DNA of 64,000 nt from Phytophthora quininea (Eukaryota; Oomycota; Peronosporomycetes; Peronosporales; Peronosporaceae), in NCBI GenBank assembly GCA_011947345.1, contig JAAVTG010000139.1, positions 44,732-108,731 of the forward strand, in the 5' to 3' direction. The position numbers and the translations under genes were made by a program. The notes beneath the pieces were generated by a model. That model was not told the DNA's origin and made no database searches. It saw nothing but the letters and a program-made list of their open reading frames with translations. Positions 42,820 through 55,310 of this stretch are shown piece after piece. How positions within the stretch are numbered: position 1 is the first letter of the stretch; each line of letters begins with the position of its first letter.

Positions 42820-43866
42820 ATGGCCATCTTTTCGCTGTTCGCGCGCGGACGCGCGATGTCCACTGGTTCACAGCCGCCGGCTTCGCCGGTGAGCAGCACG
42901 GCCTCGAGCGCGGTGACGGCGCGAGGGGAGGACGACGTGGCGAGCGTGGACGAAGACTTCCTGAGCGCGGACGAAGACGCAGCCGTGGACGGCGTGCTCG
43001 GGCTGCCGCTCTCGCCGCCGCCGGCTATCGCCAGCGACTGGCTCGGCGGCGCGCAGCCGGTTGCTGCTGCCCCCGTGATGTCCACGACGGCCAGCGCGGC
43101 AACAACGATGACGGGGCCGCTGCTCAAGACGGAGACGGCGACGGCGACGGCGACGCGCGACGGAGACGACAACGACGAACGGCGCGACGGCCCTGCAAGC
43201 ACCGAAGACGCTCCTGGAGACCTCGGCGACGCTGGCGACGATGCTGTCGGCCCCGTGACCGGCTGCGACGGCTCTACTGGCCCCGTGGCCGACTCAGGAG
43301 ACGGACGCTGCGCTTTTGACGACCACGACGACCACGAAGACGATGCCGACCGCGACGCCAACCTCGCCAACCTCGCCAACAACAGCGCCGGCCCAGACCA
43401 CCTCGACCAAGCTCTCGCCGACCGCTCCGCCTCCCTCGCGTCCCCAACCGCCTCGTCCACGCTCAGAGCTGCCAGGACGAGCGAGCCCGACGGCTCACGT
43501 CCCGCAACCGTGCCCACCAACCGGAATGCAACGGCAGCCACGGCTGCTACAGCCATGCTTGTACCGCAAATGGCTACACTCTCGGTGTTTGCCCACAATG
43601 CGACCACGTTCGCCTGCATCAAGTGCACGTACACGGCGACGCAATTTGCTGACCTGCGCGACCACCGCCGCCGAGAGCATCGCGGGACAGCTTTCACGGA
43701 CGTATTCCACGGCGGATGCGCCTGTGCTGCGTCGTTTGCTCACCGAGCAGCGGCGACGAGACACAGCCTCCACTGTGGAACTGCGCCCAGCACTCAGGCA
43801 GCTCCGCTTCCGCCGCAGTCACCTGCTCCAGCAGACACACAGGCGGCTGGTGGGGGTCAGCGGTGA
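42820..43866 (+). CDS. LINE ORF1, C2H2 zinc-finger protein (copy 3)
   Basis: Open for 348 codons from the ATG at 42820. Both halves are in one frame because two bases are absent in the GACGGC tract near 43155 relative to copies 2 and 4. Acidic central part (DDHDDHEDDADRDANL), C2H2 finger at about residues 265-288, and a Pro/Ala-rich end. Confidence 0.75.
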   Translation: MAIFSLFARGRAMSTGSQPPASPVSSTASSAVTARGEDDVASVDEDFLSADEDAAVDGVLGLPLSPPPAIASDWLGGAQPVAAAPVMSTTASAATTMTGPLLKTETATATATRDGDDNDERRDGPASTEDAPGDLGDAGDDAVGPVTGCDGSTGPVADSGDGRCAFDDHDDHEDDADRDANLANLANNSAGPDHLDQALADRSASLASPTASSTLRAARTSEPDGSRPATVPTNRNATAATAATAMLVPQMATLSVFAHNATTFACIKCTYTATQFADLRDHRRREHRGTAFTDVFHGGCACAASFAHRAAATRHSLHCGTAPSTQAAPLPPQSPAPADTQAAGGGQR

Positions 43867-43976
43867 CACGCCGCAGTCCTCCGCCAGACTCAGCCACCAC
43901 CACTAGTTCCTTGCGCTTGGGTCGTGTGCGTCGTGCTCTACGTAGACTTGCAGGTACTCCAGCAGTTGACGAGCCC

Positions 43977-46900
43977 ATGACTGGGCCTGATGAACATCTC
44001 AGTGGATTTAAACGCCGGCGCCTCGAACCGCCGGCCTTGTCGAGCATCGACACCGACGTTGACATGGAGTTGACCGTCACGGCGCCCACGGCGGCTCTCC
44101 TGCGCCGAATGCAGGCCTACCAGCCGGAGCCCGCAGTCGAGGATATGGATACACTTCCTGAGCCAGCACCAGCGACCTCGATATCGACTACCCCGCTGCC
44201 CGCGACGACCCCACCGACCGACTCGCCGCCTGCTACCCCTCTGGCGCGCAGATCGCAGCTCCCCGACCCGCCGAATCGAGCACCACGGATGTGGCCGTGC
44301 CGGCGTCAACGGACGGGACTTGGATACTGCACTTCGATGGAGCTTGCCGCCGCCGCTCAGCAACAGCCGGCGCAGCTGCCGGCGCTGGAGCCGCGTTATT
44401 TGACCCCGACCAACGCTGCCACTGGACGATAGCGCGCTACCTTAGTAGCAAGACTCACACCAACAATACGGCTGAATACAGCGCCCTCATTGAGGGTCTC
44501 AACGGCGCACTGCAGCATGATGCCCGACGACTTGTGGTGAAAGGTGATAGCGCTCTGGTTCTGGAGCAAGTACGCGGCAGATACGCGTGTAATAACTCGC
44601 GGCTGCGCAAGCTGCGCAACAAGGTGCGGCAGCTCCTCCGCCAGCTCGACTCCTACGAGCTCCAGCATGTCGACCGCCTGGAGAACAAGCAAGCGGACGG
44701 ACTTGCGAACCGCGCCCTGGACGGGCGACGTACTCGCCTGGAATGCGCCGACCACGGCATTAATGGGGGCGATTGCAGTGGAAGCAACCGACTGTTCCAG
44801 GAGACGACAACAGCTCCTCGACGCCAGCAAACAGCGGCAGAGACCGAGCAGCGCGCACGTCCACGAGACGTCGAGATGGAAGACACAGAAGCAGCCGAGG
44901 CGACTGCGGCAGTCGTGCGCCGAGACGGAGGCCAGACGTTCCCAGTGTTACCGGTCTCAGCGGACAGCGTGCCTGCCCGTCAACCCCGACTGCAGCTCCG
45001 CGGCAACTTGAAGGAGAGTGACTGGGAAGCGGCACACGCAGCAATGAAGCGAGTCGGCCTTGACTTTGCGGACAAGCTTTCCGACGTGGAGGACTGGGAG
45101 ACCGCCGAAGGCTATCTTGCCGCGCTCGCGCCGGCGATCTACTCGTCGCTACTGCCCTTCGCACAGCGGCTACGACAGCCGACACACGCCCGCCCACGCC
45201 CACCGGACGCTGCACGCACTCGAGGACGACGACGGCCACCCCGGACGCCGCACAACGAGCGCCTGAATGAGGCACTCGACCACCTCGAGACTCTGCAACG
45301 TGGTCGACCCTCCGCGCAGCCAGCGATCAGGAAAGCGCGACGGCGAGCAGGACGCATCCGCTCAGCGATGAAGCGCGTTGGGCTGCGCAAGAAGTTCCGC
45401 ACGCACGAGAAGGCGTGCATGCAGCAGGTCTTCGCTGAAGCCACGGCAGACCCCGAAGGCGCAACGAACCCGACAGCTCCGACGCGCTGCCCACTTCCGC
45501 GGTCCGAGGTGCATGAATATTTCCAGGGCGTGAACACGCCTCCACGCCAGTTCAACTTCGACGACGAGGCCGGCGAGCCCTTCCGTCAACTACTGGCCGC
45601 GATGCCACCTGCGACGGCGGAGACAGAGGCGCTTACGGACGACGTCACGACGGATGAAGTGGAGGACGCGGTGCATCGTGCTCAAGGCCGTTCTAGCCCG
45701 GGCATCGACGGCGTTGGCCACGACATCTTCAAGAAGTTCCTGCCGGAGCTGTTACCGGCGCTACACGCCGCCTTCAGCGTGTGTTGGAAACACGGCAAGG
45801 TGCCCGCCGTGTGGAAGGTGGGCACCGTACAGCTCATCTACAAGAAGGGCGACGCGACGAAGCCAAGCAACTGGCGCCCGATATGCCTACAGGCATGCGT
45901 CTACAAGCTGTACTCCGATATGCTCGCACGCCGCCTGACAAAGTGGATCGAGGCAAACGAGCGCCTCACAGACGCACAAAAGGGATTCCGGGCCGTTAAT
46001 GGTTGTGCCGAGCACAACTTCCTCAGCACCGCCGTGCTGGACCAGACCAAGCGGCGGCCGCGGCCACTACACCTGGTCTGGTACGACCTCAAAATGCGTT
46101 CGGCTCCGTGCCGCCGGACTTGATTTGGCGCGTGCTGCTGGCGACGGGTGCCAACGCCACGTTCGTGAGCCGGCTGAAGAACATCTACGACGGCGCTGTC
46201 TTCACCGTGGCGAACACTGCAGACGGCGCGACGGACCCGATCGAGTTGCGGACCGGGGTTTTCCAAGGCTGCCCCCTCTCTCCTTACCTGTTTCTGGTGG
46301 GCATCATGCCATTGGTTCGCGCGCTGAACGCGCTCGCGCCGGAGATCGGTGTCCCCGTGACCGCCGACCGCAAGGTATCGGTGTCGGCATACGCCGACGA
46401 CCTGAAGACATACAGCACGTCGGCGGCGGGCATACAGCGGGCCCATGCGGTGGTGACGAAATTTCTGCGCTGGACGACGATGCGCGCAAATGCGTCGAAA
46501 TGTGCTTCTCTGTCGGTCAAGACCGACGCACACGGCCACCTACGCGCGGACACCGTCAAGCTGGAGCTGGACGACGAAGTCATTCCGTCGCTGGAGATGC
46601 ACGAGGGGTACACGTACCTCGGCGTGGGAGACGGCTTCAACCATGCACAGCACCGTGGCTCCATGGGACCCGTGCTGCAGGAGATGAAGCGCATGATGGC
46701 CGCCATCTTCCGGTCGCCGCTCGCACCATGGCAGAAGATCAAGGCTTTGAAGACCTACGTCTTCCCGAAGGCCGACTACCTGCTGCGCCACGTTCGTGCG
46801 TACAAGACGCAACTCGCCAGCGTTGACTCTGCGCTAGCGCGCGGGCTGCGGCACATGCTCCGACTCAACAAGTCGAGCACGACGGCGCTCTTTCACGCGC

Positions 46901-48406
46901 CAGTGGAAAAGGGCGGACTAGGCTTCGTCTCGCTCGCCGACTTGCAAATGGCGCTACAGGTCAGCCACGCATGGCACATGCTGCATTCGCCGGATGCGCT
47001 CGTCCGCGCGGTCACCCACGAACAAGTGTGGCAGGTGATCCAGCAACGTTTCATCCTGGACCCTGACCACTGGCGCGACCGGGTGCCGGTGGCGATCCAG
47101 CTCTTCCTCAATGGCGAGCTCAACTCGTCCCCGTTCGCTCAGCAGAAACGCAGGTCGGGGACATTGGATCTCTGTGGGTTGACGTGAAGAACCACCTTGC
47201 GGCCCGTGGCCTCAAGCTCACGACTGAAACGGTGCTTACAGAAGGAGGAATGGAGGTGGAGATGATGCTACAGCTCACGGTGCCGCACCGCGCGCAGCCG
47301 CTCACGCACAAGGACGTCACTCGCCAGCTCCGCCAACACGTCAAGCTACGGGAGCTCGAGCGCTGGAAGGAACTGGATGTGCAGAGCACTGTGGTGCGCG
47401 CCATCGGCGGCACTGGCAGCGCCTTTGTGTCTCGCGGCGGCGGACTCAGCGATGCGGAGTATCGCTTCGCACTGGCGGCACGACTCGACCTTGTCCCGAC
47501 ACGCGCTGTGCTCCGGCGCTGGAACCAGAGCGGCGGCAAGACATGCCGCCACCCGCGTTGTACCCGCGACGAGACACTGCCACACGTGCTGCAGCACTGT
47601 CCTGGTAGTGCGCGTGCAGTTGATGGCAGACACGACCGCGTGCTCGCCATGATCAAGAAGGAGATTGAGCCGGTCGTGTCAAAGCCGACCAACCAGCTCT
47701 CGGCGCGATTCGACGCGTGCGTCGAGGGTCTTCCCGGTCGCGCGCTCCGCCCGGACCTCCAACTTTTCAACGCAGCCACGAGGACGGCATACATTTGCGA
47801 TCTCGCTGTCGCCTTTGACGCGCAGAAGAAAGACGACCCGGCCCCGGCAACCTACGCGTCCGCCATACCGAGAAAGTAGCCAAGTACCAGCGAGCGAAAG
47901 AATTCCTCGAGACCCTCGGCTGGAGCGTCCACACCTCCGCCTTGGTGTACGGAGCCCTGGGCTCGGTGTTACCGTCCAACTACTCAGTATTGACGGACCA
48001 CCTGCAGCTCACCAAGCGCGCTGCCAGGCAGCTGAACCGCCGTATCTCGACGACCTGTATCCAGGCTAGCCACCGTATTTGGCGGATGCACGCGGGGAAA
48101 ATCAACCAGGGAGACACATCGCGACACCCCACTGAGGCGCCCACGGCACCAGCTTCGAGACGACCAGCGACATCGGCTCCAGTACCGACGACCAGCCGCC
48201 AGACGCCGCCCACATCGGGGCCCCAGCCGAGCCAACCAGCACCTGCAGCTAGCTTGGCGACATCCCGGCCCCGGCGAACGACAACGCGATGGCCCCCCAC
48301 GCCAGCCGCTGCAGGCTCCACCCCGTTTGAGAACACGGACTCGGACACGATGGGGCCCACCGCCCGACGTGCGCCGTCGACCCAAGCCACGACCACAAGG
48401 AACTAG
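43977..48406 (+). CDS. LINE ORF2 (copy 3, frameshifted)
   Basis: Same domain order as copy 2. RNase H to RT part 1 is 44291-46123. RT part 2 from NAFGSVPPD through VFQGCPLSPYLFLVG and YADDLKTY is open to 47187, because the C run near 46271 has one more C than copy 2. A G is missing near 47157 (QQKRRSG, then DIGSLW), so the next piece is 47184-47879; another base is missing near 47847, and the end (47942-48406) closes at QATTTRN. Copies 2 and 3 thus repair each other's breaks, except the shared one at DLK/NAF. Confidence 0.8.
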
Positions 48407-48605
48407 TATCCCTGGACCTACACGGCCCCACCGGCACTCTCCACAAAGGACACCGCTGCTCCAAGCCCAATGTAGCCACTTAGTCCACAGTAGCACATAC
48501 ATATTCCTAGCTAGCTAGCAGACATGCACACCCAGGACGACTACTAATTGGCACTAAATACACGTATTCAAAATGAGGGCGTTGACATGAGCCGGAGCAG
48601 GCCCC

Positions 48606-48702
48606 TTGCACTCCGGTGCTGTAAGGGTTCAGGAATGCTCTTATGAGTAATTCCACAGTAGAATTTTTGTCAGCGGGGGTGAGCGCGTGCGCCGCCCCCA
48701 CC
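48606..48702 (+). repeat. U1-like tail of LINE copy 3
   Basis: Identical in all key elements to the tail of copy 2 and immediately followed by the 5' leader of copy 4. Confidence 0.75.
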
Positions 48703-48817
48703 ATCCTCTTCCCAACACCTACACTACTTAAGGCTCTCTCGCCTCGCTCTACGTGTAGCTCCTTCTACTGCGTATCTGCTGTGAGCGTGCTGCGTGCGCT
48801 GCCTGCGGAGCGCGCCG

Positions 48818-49864
48818 ATGGCCATCTTTTCGCTGTTCGCGCGCGGACGCGCGATGTCCACTGGTTCACAGCCGCCGGCTTCGCCGGTGAGCAGCACGGC
48901 CTCGAGCGCGGTGACGGCGCGAGGGGAGGACGACGTGGCGAGCGTGGACGAAGACTTCCTGAGCGCGGACGAAGACGCAGCCGTGGACGGCGTGCTCGGG
49001 CTGCCGCTCGCCGCCGCCGGCTATCGCCAGCGACTGGCTCGGCGGCGCGCAGCCGGTTGCTGCTGCCCCCGTGATGTCCACGACGGCCAGCGCGGCAACA
49101 ACGATGACGGGGCCGCTGCTCAAGACGGAGACGGCGACGGCGACGGCGACGGGCGCGACGGAGACGACAACGACGAACGGCGCGACGGCCCTGCAAGCAC
49201 CGAAGACGCTCCTGGAGACCTCGGCGACGCTGGCGACGATGCTGTCGGCCCCGTGACCGGCTGCGACGGCTCTACTGGCCCCGTGGCCGACTCAGGAGAC
49301 GGACGCTGCGCTTTTGACGACCACGACGACCACGAAGACGATGCCGACCGCGACGCCAACCTCGCCAACCTCGCCAACAACAGCGCCGGCCCAGACCACC
49401 TCGACCAAGCTCTCGCCGACCGCTCCGCCTCCCTCGCGTCCCCAACCGCCTCGTCCACGCTCAGAGCTGCCAGGACGAGCGAGCCCGACGGCTCACGTCC
49501 CGCAACCGTGCCCACCAACCGGAATGCAACGGCAGCCACGGCTGCTACGGCCATGCTTGTACCGCAAATGGCTACACTCTCGGTGTTTGCCCACAATGCG
49601 ACCACGTTCGCCTGCATCAAGTGCACGTACACGGCGACGCAATTTGCTGACCTGCGCGACCACCGCCGCCGAGAGCATCGCGGGACAGCTTTCACGGACG
49701 TATTCCACGGCGGATGCGCCTGTGCTGCGTCGTTTGCTCACCGAGCAGCGGCGACGAGACACAGCCTCCACTGTGGAACTGCGCCCAGCACTCAGGCAGC
49801 TCCGCTTCCGCCGCAGTCACCTGCTCCAGCAGACACACAGGCGGCTGGTGGGGGTCAGCGGTGA
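48818..49864 (+). CDS. LINE ORF1, C2H2 zinc-finger protein (copy 4)
   Basis: Open for 348 codons. Two bases (TC) are missing near 49010, so residues after GVLGLPL read AAAGYRQRLARRRAAGCC instead of the usual Ser/Pro/Ala text until the GACGGC tract; the finger part is unchanged. Confidence 0.7.
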   Translation: MAIFSLFARGRAMSTGSQPPASPVSSTASSAVTARGEDDVASVDEDFLSADEDAAVDGVLGLPLAAAGYRQRLARRRAAGCCCPRDVHDGQRGNNDDGAAAQDGDGDGDGDGRDGDDNDERRDGPASTEDAPGDLGDAGDDAVGPVTGCDGSTGPVADSGDGRCAFDDHDDHEDDADRDANLANLANNSAGPDHLDQALADRSASLASPTASSTLRAARTSEPDGSRPATVPTNRNATAATAATAMLVPQMATLSVFAHNATTFACIKCTYTATQFADLRDHRRREHRGTAFTDVFHGGCACAASFAHRAAATRHSLHCGTAPSTQAAPLPPQSPAPADTQAAGGGQR

Positions 49865-49974
49865 CACGCCGCAGTCCTCCGCCAGACTCAGCCACCACCA
49901 CTAGTTCCTTGCGCTTGGGTCGTGTGCGTCGTGCTCTACGCAGACTTGCAGGTACTCCAGCAGTTGACGAGCCC

Positions 49975-52900
49975 ATGACTGGGCCTGATGAACATCTCAG
50001 TGGAAATAAACGCCGGCGCCTCGAACCGCCGGCCTTGTCGAGCATCGACACCGACGTTGACATGGAGTTGACCGTCACGGCGCCCACGGCAGCTTTCCTG
50101 CGCCGAATGCAGGCCTACCAGCCGGGGCCCGCAGTCGAGGATATGGATACACTTTCTGAGCCAGCACCAGCGACCTCGATATCGACGACCCCGCTGCCCG
50201 CGACGACCCCACCGACCGGCTCGCCGCCTGCTACCCCTCTGGCGCGCAGATCGCAGCTCCCCGACCCGCCGAATCGAGCACCACGGATGTGGCCGTGCCG
50301 GCGTCAACGGACGGGACTTGGATACTGCACTTCGATGGAGCTTGCCGCCGCCGCTCAGCAACAGCCGGCGCAGCTGCCGGCGCTGGAGCCGCGTTATTTG
50401 ACCCCGACCAACGCTGCCACTGGACGATAGCGCGCTACCTTAGTAGCAAGACTCACACCAACAATACGGCTGAATACAGCGCCCTCATTGAGGGCCTCAA
50501 CGGCGCACTGCAGCATGATGCCCGACGGCTTGTGGTGAAAGGTGATAGCGCTCTGGTTCTGGAGCAAGTACGCGGCAGATACGCGTGTAATAACTCGCGG
50601 CTGCGCAAGCTGCGCAACAAGGTGCGGCAGCTCCTCCGCCAGCTCGACTCCTACGAGCTCCAGCATGTCGACCGCCTGGAGAACAAGCAAGCGGACGGAC
50701 TTGCGAACCGCGCCCTGGACGGGCGACGTACTCGCCTGGAATGCGCCGACCACGGCATTAATGGGGGCGATTGCAGTGGAAGCAACCGACTGTTCCAGGA
50801 GACGACAACAGCTCCTCGACGCCAGCAAACAGCGGCAGAGACCGAGCAGCGCGCACGTCCACGAGACGTCGAGATGGAAGACACAGAAGCAGCCGAGGCG
50901 ACTGCGGCAGTCGTGCGCCGAGACGGAGGCCAGACGTTCCCAGTGTTACCGGTCTCAGCGGACAGCGTGCCTGCCCGTCAACCCCGACTGCAGCTCCGCG
51001 GCAACTTGAAGGAGAGTGACTGGGAAGCGGCACACGCAGCAATGAAGCGAGTCGGCCTTGACTTTGCGGACAAGCTTTCCGACGTGGAGGACTGGGAGAC
51101 CGCCGAAGGCTATCTTGCCGCGCTCGCGCCGGCGATCTACTCGTCGCTACTGCCCTTCGCACAGCGGCTACGACAGCCGACACACGCCCGCCCACGCCCA
51201 CCGGACGCTGCACGCACTCGAGGACGACGACGGCCACCCCGGACGCCGCGCAACGAGCGCCTGAATGAGGCACTCGACCACCTCGAGACTCTGCAACGTG
51301 GTCGACCCTCCGCGCAGCCAGCGATCAGGAAAGCGCGACGGCGAGCAGGACGCATCCGCTCAGCGATGAAGCGCGTTGGGCTGCGCAAGAAGTTCCGCAC
51401 GCACGAGAAGGCGTGCATGCAGCAGGTCTTCGCTGAAGCCACGGCAGACCCCGAAGGCGCAACGAACCCGACAGCTCCGACGCGCTGCCCACTTCCGCGG
51501 TCCGAGGTGCATGAATATTTCCAGGGCGTGAACACGCCTCCACGCCAGTTCAACTTCGACGACGAGGCCGGCGAGCCCTTCCGTCAACTACTGGCCGCGA
51601 TGCCACCTGCGACGGCGGAGACAGAGGCGCTTACGGACGACGTCACGACGGATGAAGTGGAGGACGCGGTGCATCGTGCTCAAGGCCGTTCTAGCCCGGG
51701 CATCGACGGCGTTGGCCACGACATCTTCAAGAAGTTCCTGCCGGAGCTGTTACCGGCGCTACACGCCGCCTTCAGCGTGTTGGAAACACGGCAAGGTGCC
51801 CGCCGTGTGGAAGGTGGGCACCGTACAGCTCATCTACAAGAAGGGCGACGCGACGAAGCCAAGCAACTGGCGCCCGATATGCCTACAGGCATGCGTCTAC
51901 AAGCTGTACTCCGATATGCTCGCACGCCGCCTGACAAAGTGGATCGAGGCAAACGAGCGCCTCACAGACGCACAAAAGGGATTCCGGGCCGTTAATGGTT
52001 GTGCCGAGCACAACTTCCTCAGCACCGCCGTGCTGGACCAGACCAAGCGGCGGCCGCGGCCACTACACCTGGTCTGGTACGACCTCAAAATGCGTTCGGC
52101 TCCGTGCCGCCGGACTTGATTTGGCGCGTGCTGCTGGCGACGGGTGCCAACGCCACGTTCGTGAGCCGGCTGAAGAACATCTACGACGGCGCTGTCTTCA
52201 CCGTGGCGAACACTGCAGACGGCGCGACGGACCCGATCGAGTTGCGGACCGGGGTTTTCCAAGGCTGCCCCTCTCTCCTTACCTGTTTCTGGTGGGCATC
52301 ATGCCATTGGTTCGCGCGCTGAACGCGCTCGCGCCGGAGATCGGTGTCCCCGTGACCGCCGACCGCAAGGTATCGGTGTCGGCATACGCCGACGACCTGA
52401 AGACATACAGCACGTCGGCGGCGGGCATACAGCGGGCCCATGCGGTGGTGACGAAATTTCTGCGCTGGACGACGATGCGCGCAAATGCGTCGAAATGTGC
52501 TTCTCTGTCGGTCAAGACCGACGCACACGGCCACCTACGCGCGGACACCGTCAAGCTGGAGCTGGACGACGAAGTCATTCCGTCGCTGGAGATGCACGAG
52601 GGGTACACGTACCTCGGCGTGGGAGACGGCTTCAACCATGCACAGCACCGTGGCTCCATGGGACCCGTGCTGCAGGAGATGAAGCGCATGATGGCCGCCA
52701 TCTTCCGGTCGCCGCTCGCACCATGGCAGAAGATCAAGGCTTTGAAGACCTACGTCTTCCCGAAGGCCGACTACCTGCTGCGCCACGTTCGTGCGTACAA
52801 GACGCAACTCGCCAGCGTTGACTCTGCGCTAGCGCGCGGGCTGCGGCACATGCTCCGACTCAACAAGTCGAGCACGACGGCGCTCTTTCACGCGCCAGTG

Positions 52901-53491
52901 GAAAAGGGCGGACTAGGCTTCGTCTCGCTCGCCGACTTGCAAATGGCGCTACAGGTCAGCCACGCATGGCACATGCTGCATTCGCCGGATGCGCTCGTCC
53001 GCGCGGTCACCCACGAACAAGTGTGGCAGGTGATCCAGCAACGTTTCATCCTGGACCCTGACCACTGGCGCGACCGGGTGCCGGTGGCGATCCAGCTCTT
53101 CCTCAATGGCGAGCTCAACTCGTCCCCGTTCGCTCAGCAGAAACGCAGGTCGGGGGACATTGGATCTCTGTGGGTTGACGTGAAGAACCACCTTGCGGCC
53201 CGTGGCCTCAAGCTCACGACTGAAACGGTGCTTACAGAAGGAGGAATGGAGGTGGAGATGATGCTACAGCTCACGGTGCCGCACCGCGCGCAGCCGCTCA
53301 CGCACAAGGACGTCACTCGCCAGCTCCGCCAACACCTCAAGCTCGGCGCTCGAGCGCTGGAAGGACTGGACACAGAGCGATGTGGTGCGCGCCAAGGCGG
53401 GCGCCGGCAGCGCGTGTCTCGCCTACACTCAGCGATGCCGAGTACCGCCGCTCGCTGGCGCCACGGGTCGACCTACATGCCGACTCGCTAG
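49975..53491 (+). CDS. LINE ORF2 (copy 4, frameshifted and truncated)
   Basis: RNase H and pre-RT part are open 50289-51995. A 2-bp loss near 51779 (GCGTGTTGG; also in copy 1) shifts RT part 1 to the frame 51652-52119. RT palm and thumb continue in 51995-53340. The C-terminal knuckle and endonuclease are replaced by 150 bp of unrelated-reading sequence. Could not supply a complete enzyme. Confidence 0.75.
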
Positions 53492-53564
53492 CAGTACACC
53501 GGCGACTAGGAACTAAATACACGTATTCAAAATGAGGGCGTTGACATGAGCCGGAGCAGGCCCC

Positions 53565-53660
53565 TTGCACTCCGGTGCTGTAAGGGTTCAGGAATGCTCT
53601 TATGAGTAATTCCACAGTAGAATTTTTGTCAGCGGGGGTGAGCGCGCGCCGCCCCCCACC
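53565..53660 (+). repeat. U1-like tail of LINE copy 4
   Basis: Same elements; the terminal part reads GCGCGCGCCGCCCCCCACC, with small indels. What follows (CACCTCTCTTCTTTTC) is not a LINE start, so this is the plus-strand end of the array. Confidence 0.75.
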
Positions 53661-53956
53661 ACCTCTCTTCTTTTCAGTAGTGTTTGTAGTGCTAAGAGTT
53701 TAATATGTCTAAAATACCTGAGCGATTCCCGCAACAAATTTGTTCGTCATTATAAAATCTCAAAATCAAGTCATAAATATGGATAACTGATGCGCTTCTG
53801 TGGGTATTAGAGTGTCGAAGACAATGCAGATTCATATTCTGTAAGCCCTTCCCTTTTAAGAATCGAATATTGGACCACAAATCTAGCCAGACTGTCAGTC
53901 TGGACGATCGCGTGGGCCGGCTAAACAACCTATACTTTTCAGCAAACGTGATTGTT

Positions 53957-54118
53957 TATTAAGTTATCACCACAGCGAGAAATAAAGCATCAAAGTCGTC
54001 GTCTGGGCCAAACTCCGTCGCAGTTCTATCTATCATACCTGCGTCCACCATCTCCTCAACCACGGCCTCTGTCGCAGCCTTTCCCGAAACGAGCTTTGTC
54101 ACGTCTGGCGCATTGCTT
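53957..54118 (-). other. Open C-terminal-like frame inside the repeat arm
   Basis: Minus-strand frame reading VTKLVSGKAATEAVVEEMVD then FGPDDDFDALFLAVVIT and a stop. Codon use looks protein-like but there is no start and no recognised family. Mirrored on the plus strand in the right arm. Confidence 0.3.
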
Positions 54119-54164
54119 GCGATAAGTCACAACGCCGAAATCCGGTTACGACGGTTTTGCCGGG

Positions 54165-55310
54165 TCACTGCCTGGTCTAGAATGATCTCAAAATCGCCTT
54201 CGACTCGGTGCAAAAAAGGCGCGTTGCAAGCGGCTGGCACGCAATCAAACTTCATCGGCTGACCCGACAATATCTCCCAGGACGCTGATTCACCGTGATC
54301 GACGCCAACAACGATCCCACTGGCCCAGTCGAACTGCCAAGGCTGTCCCTGTCGCAGTACCTACCCTCGTTGACATTATTCCGCTTGTGCGAGCCTTGCA
54401 GAACCTCGCACCCGACATTAGAGTACCCACGACACCAGAGAGGGCTGTGTTCGTGACAGATGCCTCGAAGACATACACCGCCTCGGTTCCGGGTATCCAT
54501 TAATAGTCCACCGATACCATCTGCTGCTATGAGATATCGGTAGGACTGGCTATCCCCTCTGATTCGCCGGATAGTTCCTGAAGAGTCCCAAGATGCAAGC
54601 TAATGTGGCCAAGCGTGCGACATCCCCAGGAATACTGTGAAGGTTCTTGGAGAGAGCTGAAAAATCGTGTCGGTGAGAGAAGAAAAGAAGAAGCGAGATT
54701 AAGCTCTTAGTGTCGGCAACCAGTGTTGCTCCTACCCAGCCATCTAGAGATGGCTACACACTAAGATTACTATAAGTAATATATGCGATTACTGAGTTTG
54801 TTCAGTGTGGTCCACATTAAGGATGGTGAGAAGGACTCTACATTAACAAATACTGACTCGCACGAACAATACGCTCGAGACATCTCTGGCTGACGAGATG
54901 ATACCGTCACTCGAGTAAGTGAAGGAGCACTTGTACCGTGGCATCGGCCAAGAATTTAACCACGCGACACACTGCAGGGTGACGGGGCTGCCATCTTACG
55001 GTCACCAAATAGGAGGGTGACGTCTCAGGTCAAATACACATCTGGGAGGTGCTTCACTTGCCAAACGAACCCAACCACAAGGTCGCGCACGAACCAGTGT
55101 GGCAAGTAACCCAGAAGGCTTCATATTGAACCCAGACCACTGGCGCGACAGAGCTAGCGTATCCATCTAGCACTTCTTGAACGGCGAACTGGCCTCGTTA
55201 CCGTTAGCCTTCCAGAAGCGCAAACCTGGTGGCATTCGATTGCTGTGGGTGGACTTCAATAACCTCCTCGTCTGCTCGTGCGCTCACATTGACGACAGAG
55301 CTGTTTACTA
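54165..55310 (+). pseudogene. Old LINE relic, left (RT to pre-endonuclease)
   Basis: Diverged protein matches in the same order as ORF2: DLKIAFDSVQKRRVASGW, DANNDPTGPVELPRLSLSQY, PLVRALQNLAPDIRVPTTPE, then ADEMIPSLE, FNHATHC and, near 55110-55260, LNPDHWRDRA and LLWVDFNN. Much older than the array copies. Its first 357 bp lie in the inverted-repeat arm. Confidence 0.65.

Larger units (their letters stand above)
42705..48702 (+). mobile_element. LINE copy 3, near full length
   Basis: Starts directly after the tail of copy 2, 5999 bp from the equivalent base in copy 2. It has the best-preserved reading frames of the array; differences from copy 2 are scattered single-base changes and 1-3 bp indels. 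Confidence 0.88.
48703..53660 (+). mobile_element. LINE copy 4, deleted near the 3' end
   Basis: Full 5' part, but at about 53340 the sequence changes to a diverged, compressed version of the knuckle region (53340-53500). It then jumps to ACTAAATACACG, just before the tail, so the endonuclease and its C-terminus are lost. Bases 53512 onward belong to the inverted repeat shared with 56736-57746. Confidence 0.85.
53512..54521 (+). repeat. Left arm of a 1.0-kb inverted repeat
   Basis: From ACTAAATACACG (just before the LINE tail) to CCGATACCATC. Reads as the reverse complement of 56736-57746 almost base for base; the differences I found are mainly 1-base changes in short runs (for example CTACCCTCG here, CTACCCCTCG there). 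Confidence 0.85.
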
